Positions 1 through 5,602 of a stretch of DNA of 7,006 nucleotides are shown here, piece after piece; the stretch's first letter is position 1, and each line of letters starts with the position of its first letter. Under the pieces are notes generated by a model. It worked only from the letters and a program-made list of their open reading frames with translations. It did no database searches and was not told the DNA's origin. The position numbers and the translations under genes are program-made. Source of the DNA: JBFHNV01 sp965365655 (GTDB lineage Bacteria; Pseudomonadota; Gammaproteobacteria; HK1); the NCBI GenBank assembly GCA_965365655.1, contig CBDUCN010000280.1, positions 1-7,006 on the forward strand, read 5' to 3'.

Positions 1-1032
1 CTGGGCGGCAACGCCGAGGCCGTGATCCTGCGCGAGGAGCTGATTCCGCGCGAGCTCGTGCGCCCCGGCGACCGCATGCGCGGCTACCTGCGCGACGTGC
101 GCCCGGAGCCGCGCGGCCCGCAGCTGTTCGTGAGCCGCACCGCCCCCGAGCTGATGATCGAGCTGTTCCGCCTGGAGGTGCCCGAGATCGGCGAGGGCCT
201 CATCGAGATCATGGGATGTGCGCGCGACCCGGGCTCGCGGGCCAAGATCGGCGTGCGCACCACCGTGCCCCGCATCGACCCCGTGGGCGCCTGCGTCGGC
301 ATGCGCGGCTCGCGGGTGCAGGCCGTGTCCAACGAGCTCGCCGGCGAGCGCGTGGACATCATCCTGTGGGACGAGAACCCGGCACAGTTCGTCATCAACG
401 CGATGTCGCCGGCCGAGGTGGTGTCCATCGTGGTCGACGAGGAGGCGCGCTCGATGGACGTCGCGGTGGCCGAGGAGCAGCTGTCCCAGGCCATCGGCCG
501 CGGCGGGCAGAACGTGCGTCTCGCCAGCCAGCTGAGCGGCTGGGAGCTCAACGTGATGACCGAGCAGCAGGCCGACGAGAAGAGCGAGGCCGAGGCGGAG
601 CGCGTGCAGAAGCTGTTCATGGAGCAGCTCGCGGTGGACGAGGAGGTCGCGAACATCCTGGTCCAGGAGGGCTTCACGGCGCTCGACGAGGTGGCCTACG
701 TGCCCGAGGCCGAGATGATGGAGATCGAGGAGTTCGACGAGACCATCGTGTCCGAGCTGCAGTCGCGCGCTCGCGACGTGCTGCTCACCCGCGAGATCGC
801 CCGCGAGGAAGGCCTCTCCGACCAGCCGCCGGCAGAGGACCTGCTGACCCTGCCGGGCATGGACGACACCCTCGCGCAGCAGCTCGCGCGGCACGGCGTC
901 GCGACCCGCGAGGACCTCGCGGAGCTCGCGGTGGACGACATGCGCGACATCGCGGAGGTGGACGAGGCGCGCGCCGGGGAGCTGATCATGGAAGCGCGCA
1001 AGATCTGGTTCGAGGACGAGGCGCAGGCGTGA
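1..1032 (+). CDS. nusA: Transcription termination/antitermination factor NusA, 3' part (5' end outside window)
   Basis: NusA binds RNA polymerase and nascent RNA in the cytoplasm and controls pausing, intrinsic termination and antitermination. The frame is open from base 1, so the gene begins upstream. The GTG at 22 is only an internal valine codon. The 343 visible residues correspond roughly to E. coli NusA from residue 155 to its end. Numbered from base 1, the window opens in the S1 domain (to about residue 50). Two KH domains follow, with the GxxG loops GMRG at 100-103 and GRGG at 166-169; the segment NVRLASQLSGWELNVMT is near-identical to E. coli. Two acidic helix-hairpin-helix (AR) repeats follow at about 210-265 and 275-335, ending in KIWFEDEAQA. 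AR repeats are typical of proteobacterial NusA; AR2 is known in E. coli to bind the RNA polymerase alpha C-terminal domain. infB follows downstream as usual. No frameshift or missing key residue is seen. The identification is very secure. Confidence 0.97.
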   Translation: MGGNAEAVILREELIPRELVRPGDRMRGYLRDVRPEPRGPQLFVSRTAPELMIELFRLEVPEIGEGLIEIMGCARDPGSRAKIGVRTTVPRIDPVGACVGMRGSRVQAVSNELAGERVDIILWDENPAQFVINAMSPAEVVSIVVDEEARSMDVAVAEEQLSQAIGRGGQNVRLASQLSGWELNVMTEQQADEKSEAEAERVQKLFMEQLAVDEEVANILVQEGFTALDEVAYVPEAEMMEIEEFDETIVSELQSRARDVLLTREIAREEGLSDQPPAEDLLTLPGMDDTLAQQLARHGVATREDLAELAVDDMRDIAEVDEARAGELIMEARKIWFEDEAQA

Positions 1033-1146
1033 CGCGTGCGGCTCGGCGGGCGGTGCGCGCCGTTCAGGCCGCCGTTCGTGCAGGGAAGGCAGGGCGGCCC
1101 GCGACATCCCGCGCGCCGCGCGACTGAAGACAGAGGACAGGTGCCC
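1033..1146 (+). other. nusA-infB intergenic spacer
   Basis: This is a GC-rich spacer with no gene. It stays open in the infB frame from GTG 1036, but the predicted extra 37 residues are not IF2-like and precede the conserved IF2 N-terminus, so I treat it as untranslated. A modest 6-bp inverted repeat (CGGCGG 1044-1049 with CCGCCG 1069-1074) could form a hairpin, but such repeats are common at this base composition and no T-tract follows. No convincing promoter is seen, which fits cotranscription of nusA and infB. Confidence 0.5.
1132..1137 (+). promoter_or_regulatory. Ribosome binding site of infB
   Basis: AGAGGA lies 9 nt before the ATG at 1147. It decides the infB start against the upstream in-frame GTG codons at 1036 and 1141. 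The GTG at 1141 lies only 3 nt after this site, too close to be served by it. Confidence 0.75.
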
Positions 1147-3711
1147 ATGGCGGAAGTTACGGTCAGAAAGCTCGCGGAACAGGTGGGCATCCCGGTGGAC
1201 CGGCTGCTCGCGCAGCTCGGCGAGTCCGGCCTGCCGCACAACGACGCGGACGAGTCCATCAACGACAAGGACCGCGTGCAGCTGCTGAACCATCTCCGAC
1301 GCCTGCACGGCGGCGGAGAGGAAGCGCCGCCGCCGACGCGCAAGATCTCGATCAAGAAGAGCGCCGTCAGCGAGCTCAAGTCCGGCTCGCGGGACCGCGA
1401 CCGGACGCGCAAGACCGTCACGGTGGAGGTTCGCAAGCGCCGCACGGTGCACGCCCCGGGCGCCGCGGCGCCGCGTCCGGAGCCGGAACGCACCCCGCAT
1501 TCGATCCCGGCGTCCGATGCCGACAAAGTCGAGGAGGCGCGGCGCGCCCTGCAGGAGGAGGCGAAGCGCCGCCAGCAGGACATGGACGACACCCTGCGCG
1601 CGGACACCGAGGCGCGGGAGAAGGCGGAGCTGCTGAAGCCGAAGCCGGCGCCGAAGCCGAAGCCCGAGCCGGAGGCGGAGCCCGAGGCCGAGCCCGAGGC
1701 GGCGCCGGCCGCCGCCGAGGTTGCGCCCCAGAAGCAGGAGGAGGTCGCCGAGAAGCAGGCGGTCATCGAGCAGGCCCGCCGCGGCGATGGCCGTCGCCCG
1801 GCCCGCAAGGGCGGCGGCGAGCGCGATCGCGGACGCAAGGACCGCGAGGAGCTGCACGTCGCGAAGGAGAAGAGCGGGCGCCGTCGCAAGAAGCCGCCGA
1901 AGCGCACCGTGGTCGCCCCGGGCGGGTCGCGGCACGGCTTCCAGGAGCCCACCGCGCCGGTCGTGCGCGAGGTCACGATCCCGGAGACCATCAGCGTGGG
2001 CAACCTCGCCCAGCGCATGTCGATGAAGGCGCCGGAGCTGATCAAGGCGATGATGAACCTCGGCACCATGGCCACGATCAACCAGGTGATCGATCAGGAC
2101 ACGGCCGTGATCCTGGTCGAGGAGCTGGGTCACAAGCCGAAGCTGCTCAACGAGAACGCTCTCGAGGATGCGGTGCTGACCCAGGAGGAGGACCGCGAGG
2201 ACCAGCCGCGCTCGCCGGTCGTGACCATCATGGGGCACGTCGACCACGGCAAGACCTCGCTGCTCGACTACATCCGGCGCACCAAGGTCGCCGCGGGCGA
2301 GGCGGGCGGCATCACGCAGCACATCGGCGCGTACAAGGTGGAGACCGACAAGGGCACCATCGCGTTCCTCGACACGCCGGGCCACGCGGCATTCACCGCG
2401 ATGCGCGCGCGCGGGGCGCAGGTCACCGACATCACGATCCTGGTGGTCGCGGCCGACGACGGCGTCATGCCGCAGACCGTCGAGGCGGTGCAGCACTCGA
2501 AGGCGGCCGGCGTTCCGCTGATCGTCGCCGTGAACAAGATGGACCGGCCGGACGCCGACCCGGAGCGCGTGAAGCAGGAGCTGTCCCAGCACGACGTCAT
2601 CGCCGAGGACTGGGGCGGCGACACGATCTTCGTGCCCGTGTCCGCCCTGACCGGCGACGGCGTGGACGCGCTGCTCGACGCCATCCTGGTGCAGTCGGAG
2701 GTGCTCGAGCTCAAGGCGCCCGCCGAGGGCCCCGCGTCCGGTGCGGTGATCGAGTCCAGGCTGGACCGGGGTCGCGGCCCCGTCGCGACGGTGCTCGTCC
2801 AGTCGGGCGAGCTGCGCAAGGGCGACATCCTGCTCGCGGGACAGGAGTACGGCCGCGTGCGCGGCCTGTACGACCACCTGGGCGAGGAGGTCGAGTCCGC
2901 GGGACCGTCCACGCCGGTGGAGGTGCTGGGCCTGTCCGGGCCGCCCGCCGCGGGCGACGAGGCGGTGGTGGTGGCCGACGAGCGCAAGGCGCGCGAGATC
3001 GCGAACTACCGCCAGGGCAAGTACCGCGAGGTGCGTCTCGCGAAGCAGCAGGCCATGAAGCTCGAGAACGTGTTCGAGCAGATGGGCGAAGGCGAGACCG
3101 CGTCGATGAACGTGGTGGTGAAGGCCGACGTGCAGGGGTCGGTGGAGGCGCTGCGCGAGGCGCTGACCAACCTCTCCAGCGACGAGGTCAGGGTCAACGT
3201 CGTGGCCAGCGGCACGGGCGGAATCAGCGAGACCGACGTCAATCTCGCGCTCGCCTCCAACGCGACGGTGATCGGATTCAACGTGCGAGCCGACAGCGCC
3301 GCGCGGCGCCTGGTCGAGGCGGAAGACGTCGACCTGCGCTACTTCAGCGTGATCTATGACGTGATCGACACCGTGAAGGCGGCCGTCTCCGGGATGCTGT
3401 CGCCGGAGGTGCGCGAGGAGATCGTCGGCGTCGCCGAGGTGCGCGACGTGTTCCGCTCCAAGCGCTTCGGCGACATCGCGGGCTGCATCGTGATCGAGGG
3501 CACCGTGAAGCGGAACAACCCGATCCGCGTGCTGCGCGACAACGTGGTGATCTACGAGGGCGAGCTCGAGTCGCTGCGCCGCTTCAAGGACGACGTGTCG
3601 GAGGTGAAGTCCGGCACCGAGTGCGGCATCGGCGTCAAGAACTACAACGACGTCCAGGTCGGCGACAACATCGAGGTGTTCGAGCGCATCGAGGTGCAGC
3701 GCACGTTGTGA
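1147..3711 (+). CDS. infB: Translation initiation factor IF-2
   Basis: IF2 is the GTPase that places fMet-tRNA on the 30S subunit and promotes 50S joining. The ATG at 1147 is chosen because it follows a Shine-Dalgarno sequence and begins MAEVTVRKLAEQVGIP, the standard IF2 N-terminal domain. The product is 854 residues (E. coli about 890). Order: IF2_N subdomain (1-50), a charged Lys/Glu/Pro/Ala-rich linker (about 50-272) with a KPKP/EPEAEPEA tract, a second IF2_N-like subdomain (273-333), the GTPase domain, then domains II, III and the C-terminal initiator-tRNA-binding domain ending near ECGIGVKNYNDV and IEVQRTL. All GTPase motifs are present: GHVDHGKT (363-370), G2 with ITQH around Thr390, DTPGH (409-413, with the catalytic His413), NKMD (463-466) and SAL (499-501). 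It is cotranscribed with nusA and rbfA. E. coli makes shorter IF2 forms from internal starts; the in-frame ATG at 1582 is the nearest equivalent here but has no well-spaced ribosome binding site. The identification is very secure. Confidence 0.98.
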   Translation: MAEVTVRKLAEQVGIPVDRLLAQLGESGLPHNDADESINDKDRVQLLNHLRRLHGGGEEAPPPTRKISIKKSAVSELKSGSRDRDRTRKTVTVEVRKRRTVHAPGAAAPRPEPERTPHSIPASDADKVEEARRALQEEAKRRQQDMDDTLRADTEAREKAELLKPKPAPKPKPEPEAEPEAEPEAAPAAAEVAPQKQEEVAEKQAVIEQARRGDGRRPARKGGGERDRGRKDREELHVAKEKSGRRRKKPPKRTVVAPGGSRHGFQEPTAPVVREVTIPETISVGNLAQRMSMKAPELIKAMMNLGTMATINQVIDQDTAVILVEELGHKPKLLNENALEDAVLTQEEDREDQPRSPVVTIMGHVDHGKTSLLDYIRRTKVAAGEAGGITQHIGAYKVETDKGTIAFLDTPGHAAFTAMRARGAQVTDITILVVAADDGVMPQTVEAVQHSKAAGVPLIVAVNKMDRPDADPERVKQELSQHDVIAEDWGGDTIFVPVSALTGDGVDALLDAILVQSEVLELKAPAEGPASGAVIESRLDRGRGPVATVLVQSGELRKGDILLAGQEYGRVRGLYDHLGEEVESAGPSTPVEVLGLSGPPAAGDEAVVVADERKAREIANYRQGKYREVRLAKQQAMKLENVFEQMGEGETASMNVVVKADVQGSVEALREALTNLSSDEVRVNVVASGTGGISETDVNLALASNATVIGFNVRADSAARRLVEAEDVDLRYFSVIYDVIDTVKAAVSGMLSPEVREEIVGVAEVRDVFRSKRFGDIAGCIVIEGTVKRNNPIRVLRDNVVIYEGELESLRRFKDDVSEVKSGTECGIGVKNYNDVQVGDNIEVFERIEVQRTL
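1672..1707 (+). repeat. Degenerate 12-bp tandem repeat in the IF2 linker
   Basis: Three near-copies of a 12-base unit (GAGGCGGAGCCC, GAGGCCGAGCCC, GAGGCGGCGCCG) encode EAEP-EAEP-EAAP. They follow a KPKPAPKPKPEP stretch in the flexible linker between the two N-terminal subdomains of IF2. This kind of low-complexity expansion is common in IF2 linkers and is likely to vary in length between strains. Confidence 0.6.
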
Positions 3712-3714
3712 CCC

Positions 3715-3731
3715 GCGGCGCCGCGGCGCCG
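3715..3731 (+). repeat. Tandem octamer / hairpin in the infB-rbfA spacer
   Basis: GCGGCGCC occurs twice in tandem (3715-3722 and 3723-3730). The bases 3717-3730 form a perfect palindrome. As RNA, 3716-3721 can pair with 3726-3731 (6 bp, loop CGCG). No T-tract follows, so it is not an intrinsic terminator. It lies 14 nt before the rbfA ATG, where a ribosome binding site would be near. Confidence 0.45.
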
Positions 3732-3744
3732 GGCGCGATCGCCC

Positions 3745-4116
3745 ATGCGAAGCCAGGACTTCAGCCGCAGCCGGCGCGTCGCCGATCAGATCGGGCGTGA
3801 GCTCGCGAGCCTGCTGATAGAGGAGGTCGACGACCCGCGGCTTCGCGGCGTCACCGTCTCCGGCGTGGACCTGTCGCCCGACATGCGCAACGCGACCGTG
3901 TTCATGACCCTTCCCCAGGACGCGGACCCGGAGCCGGTGCTGCGCGCGCTGGGCCGCGCCGGCGGCCTGCTGCGCCGGCTGCTCGGGCGGCGACTCCGGC
4001 TCAAGTACCTTCCGACGCTGCAGTTCGCCCACGACACCACCCTCGATCGCGCCGAGCACATCGAGCGTCTGCTGCGCGGGGCGAAGCCCCCGCCGGCCGA
4101 CGAGGACGGCGGCTGA
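3745..4116 (+). CDS. rbfA: 30S ribosome-binding factor A (RbfA)
   Basis: RbfA is a small cytoplasmic KH-like protein that binds the immature 30S subunit near helix 1 of 16S rRNA and helps late maturation and cold adaptation. The 123-residue product (E. coli 133) matches the family throughout: an N-terminal basic helix (FSRSRRVADQIGRELASLL), DDPRL at 29-33, GVTVSGVDLSPDMRNATVF, a helix rich in Gly, Leu and Arg, and LRLKYLPTLQFAHDTT. It lies 33 nt after infB and overlaps truB by one base, the usual order. The ATG at 3745 is the only candidate: the frame upstream back to the infB stop has no start codon. No Shine-Dalgarno sequence is visible before it, so translation may rely on coupling to infB. 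The Arg-rich, shorter C-terminal tail is normal variation in a GC-rich genome. Confidence 0.95.
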   Translation: MRSQDFSRSRRVADQIGRELASLLIEEVDDPRLRGVTVSGVDLSPDMRNATVFMTLPQDADPEPVLRALGRAGGLLRRLLGRRLRLKYLPTLQFAHDTTLDRAEHIERLLRGAKPPPADEDGG

Positions 4117-5033
4117 TGGGCCGCCGGCGCGTGCGGGGCCGCGCGGTGGACGGCATCCTGCTGCTGGACAAGCCGTCCGGCATGCGCTCCAACGAGTCGC
4201 TGCAGCGCGTCAAGCACCTGTACGACGCGCGCAAGGCCGGCCACACGGGCTCGCTGGACAGCCTCGCGAGCGGCCTGCTGCCGCTGTGCCTGGGCGAGGC
4301 CACGAAGATGTCCGGCTTCCTGCTCGAGGCCGACAAGCGCTACCGCTCCCGCTTCCAGCTCGGCGTGCGCACCAGCACCGGCGACGCGGACGGAGAGGTG
4401 CTCGAGCGCCGCCCCGTGGAGCGCGTCGACGACGCGCGGCTGCGCGAGGTGCTGGCGGGCTTCACCGGCTCGATCGAGCAGGTGCCGCCGATGTACTCCG
4501 CGCTCAAGCACCGGGGGCGCCGTCTCTACGAGCTGGCCTACAAGGGCCTCGAGGTGGAGCGCGAAGCGAGGTCGGTGACGATCCACCGCTTCGAGCTCGT
4601 CGCCCGCGGCGACGACTGGCTGGAGGTGGAGGTGCTGTGCAGCAAGGGGACCTACATCCGCACCCTCGCCGAGGACGTGGGCGCGGCGCTGGGTTGCGGC
4701 GCGCACGTGAGCATGCTGCGCCGCACCCAGGTGGGCCCGTTCGGCGACGACGCGCTGATCACCCTGGAAGCGGTGGAGGCGGCGGCCGCGGCCGGCCGCG
4801 AGGCGCTGGATGCGCTGCTGCTGCCGGTGGACCGGGCGCTGGCCGATCATCCCCGGGTGGAGCTGGAGCCGAACAGCGCGTTCTACCTGCGCCAGGGCCA
4901 GCCGGTGCTCGTCCCGCGTGCGCCCACCCGCGGGCTGGTGCGGCTGTACGGCGCCGACCGGCGCTTCCTCGGCGTCGGCGAGGTGCTGGACGACGGGCGC
5001 ATCGCTCCGAGGCGGCTGCTCGCGGGCGGGTGA
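4116..5033 (+). CDS. truB: tRNA pseudouridine(55) synthase TruB
   Basis: TruB converts U55 in the T-loop of tRNAs to pseudouridine and also acts as a tRNA folding chaperone. The product is 305 residues (E. coli 314). Visible features: the N-terminal GILLLDKPSG motif (13-22); the catalytic motif AGHTGSLDSLASG with nucleophile Asp48 at the same number as in E. coli; Tyr76 in DKRYR; CSKGTYIRTLAEDVG with Tyr180 and Arg182 (E. coli Tyr179 and Arg181); and a C-terminal PUA-like domain (about 250-305) ending GRIAPRRL. The ATG overlaps the rbfA stop (TGATG, 4114-4118), indicating translational coupling. The residues after the catalytic Asp are Ser-Leu-Ala-Ser-Gly, where Pro-Leu-Ala-Thr-Gly is usual, and Arg24 stands where Ser or Thr is common. 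The catalytic Asp and Tyr are kept, so I expect an active enzyme. Confidence 0.96.
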   Translation: MGRRRVRGRAVDGILLLDKPSGMRSNESLQRVKHLYDARKAGHTGSLDSLASGLLPLCLGEATKMSGFLLEADKRYRSRFQLGVRTSTGDADGEVLERRPVERVDDARLREVLAGFTGSIEQVPPMYSALKHRGRRLYELAYKGLEVEREARSVTIHRFELVARGDDWLEVEVLCSKGTYIRTLAEDVGAALGCGAHVSMLRRTQVGPFGDDALITLEAVEAAAAAGREALDALLLPVDRALADHPRVELEPNSAFYLRQGQPVLVPRAPTRGLVRLYGADRRFLGVGEVLDDGRIAPRRLLAGG

Positions 5034-5045
5034 TTCGGGCCCGCG
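5021..5045 (+). other. GC-rich hairpin across the truB stop codon
   Basis: CGCGGGC (5021-5027) pairs with GCCCGCG (5039-5045), a 7-bp stem with an 11-nt loop that contains the truB stop codon. There is no T-tract, so it is not a standard intrinsic terminator. It could slow RNases entering from the 3' end, or it may be chance at this base composition. Confidence 0.3.
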
Positions 5046-5096
5046 CGCAGTGACGTGAGGGCGCGGCTCCTACGGCGCGTCTGGCGCGGCAGAGGC

Positions 5097-5125
5097 TTGT
5101 TACCGAAGTGGGGTCGGTCTAGAAT
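5097..5125 (+). promoter_or_regulatory. Sigma70-type promoter for rpsO
   Basis: The -35 element TTGTTA (5097-5102, 4 of 6 matches to TTGACA) and the -10 element TAGAAT (5120-5125, 5 of 6 matches to TATAAT) are separated by exactly 17 bp. The surroundings are very GC-rich, so these AT-containing hexamers stand out. Transcription would start near 5131-5133 and give a leader of about 32 nt before the rpsO ATG. E. coli rpsO also has its own promoter after truB, which supports the assignment. There is no extended -10 TG. Confidence 0.75.
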
Positions 5126-5130
5126 GCGCG

Positions 5131-5163
5131 GCTGTTTCAAGTCAGCAGTGGAACCGCACGTTC
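5131..5163 (+). promoter_or_regulatory. Short rpsO leader with two small hairpins and weak ribosome binding site
   Basis: The leader predicted from the promoter has two small inverted repeats: GCTG (5131-5134) with CAGC (5143-5146), and GAAC (5151-5154) with GTTC (5160-5163), the latter ending right at the ATG. The only Shine-Dalgarno-like bases are GTGGA (5148-5152), 11 nt before the ATG and overlapping the second hairpin. S15 represses its own translation in several bacteria by binding its leader; whether these hairpins do that is inference. Confidence 0.3.
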
Positions 5164-5433
5164 ATGTCGCTCAGCGCCTCGCAGAAGGAAGCGATCGTCC
5201 AGGAATACGGCCGCGAGACCGGTGACACCGGCTCGACAGAGGTGCAGGTAGCTCTGCTCTCCGCGCGCATCGCCCACCTCACCGACCATTTCCGTACCCA
5301 CGCGCACGATCACCACTCCCGGCAGGGGCTGCTGAAGATGGTGAGCCAGCGGCGCAAGCTGCTGGACTACCTCAAGCGCAAGGACCTTGACCGCTACCGC
5401 GAGCTGATCGGCCGGCTCGGCCTGCGCCGGTAG
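5164..5433 (+). CDS. rpsO: 30S ribosomal protein S15
   Basis: S15 is a primary 16S rRNA-binding protein of the central domain (helices 20-22 junction); it nucleates platform assembly and forms bridge B4 to the 50S subunit. The product is 89 residues, exactly the E. coli length, and starts MSLS as in E. coli. The diagnostic segments DTGSTEVQVALL (21-32), His42, DHHSR (49-53) and GLLKMVSQRRKLLDYLKRKD (55-74) are intact, ending RLGLRR. It sits between truB and pnp as in other gammaproteobacteria, with its own promoter upstream and an intrinsic terminator downstream, so it can be made at the high level ribosomal proteins need, independently of nusA-infB. Its Shine-Dalgarno sequence is weak. The identification is essentially certain. 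Confidence 0.98.
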   Translation: MSLSASQKEAIVQEYGRETGDTGSTEVQVALLSARIAHLTDHFRTHAHDHHSRQGLLKMVSQRRKLLDYLKRKDLDRYRELIGRLGLRR

Positions 5434-5445
5434 TGCCGGGCGCGC

Positions 5446-5469
5446 CGGTCCCGGCCGCGGCCCGGACCG
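5446..5469 (+). other. Hairpin just after rpsO
   Basis: CGGTCC (5446-5451) pairs with GGACCG (5464-5469). After one C-C mismatch, GGC (5453-5455) pairs with GCC (5460-5462) around a CGCG loop. It begins 12 nt after the rpsO stop and has no T-tract. It may protect the rpsO 3' end or be part of the larger rpsO-pnp leader structure. Confidence 0.35.
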
Positions 5470-5508
5470 CCGGGCGGCTCCGCGGCCATCAGCGTACAGA
5501 TTCCCGCT

Positions 5509-5549
5509 CACGGCGGCCGGCGATGAGCCGGCCGCCGTGGCCGTTTTTT
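5509..5549 (+). terminator. Intrinsic terminator between rpsO and pnp
   Basis: The arms 5509-5521 and 5527-5539 form a perfect 13-bp stem with loop GATGA, followed by GCCG and six T (5544-5549). Four more pairs (5483-5486 with 5540-5543) could extend the stem to the edge of the T-tract if 5487-5508 is bulged out. E. coli has an equivalent terminator here, with partial read-through into pnp. The stem is placed correctly to end the rpsO transcript. Confidence 0.9.
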
Positions 5550-5591
5550 GAACAAACCCCAGTCGCCGTCCAACCGACATCGCGGCCGATC

Positions 5592-5596
5592 GAGGA
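5592..5596 (+). promoter_or_regulatory. Ribosome binding site of pnp
   Basis: GAGGA, followed by an A-rich run, lies 6 nt before the ATG at 5603. It fixes the pnp start together with the conserved N-terminus. It is the clearest Shine-Dalgarno sequence in the window along with that of infB. Confidence 0.8.
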
Positions 5597-5602
5597 AAAT
5601 CC

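Noticed and set aside
22..24. GTG as the start of the first gene
   Set aside because: The NusA frame and its homology continue upstream to base 1 (LGGNAEA), so this is an internal valine.
1044..1074. 6-bp inverted repeat in the nusA-infB spacer as a terminator
   Set aside because: There is no T-tract, the stem is short with a long loop, and such repeats occur by chance at this GC content.
216..1127. Plus-strand open frame of 303 codons in another frame of nusA
   Set aside because: It is an Arg/Gly/Ala-rich shadow of nusA, with no family resemblance.
1036..1146. Longer infB start at GTG 1036, adding 37 residues
   Set aside because: The added residues are not IF2-like, the ATG at 1147 has the Shine-Dalgarno sequence, and MAEVTVRKLA is the conserved N-terminus.
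696..2081. Long open frame of 461 codons on the minus strand opposite nusA and infB
   Set aside because: It is the antisense shadow of two certain genes in a GC-rich genome; the product is a Ser/Arg-rich string with no recognisable domain.
3786..4850. Minus-strand open frame of 354 codons opposite rbfA and truB
   Set aside because: It is a shadow frame spanning two well-identified genes; its composition is biased and no domain is visible.
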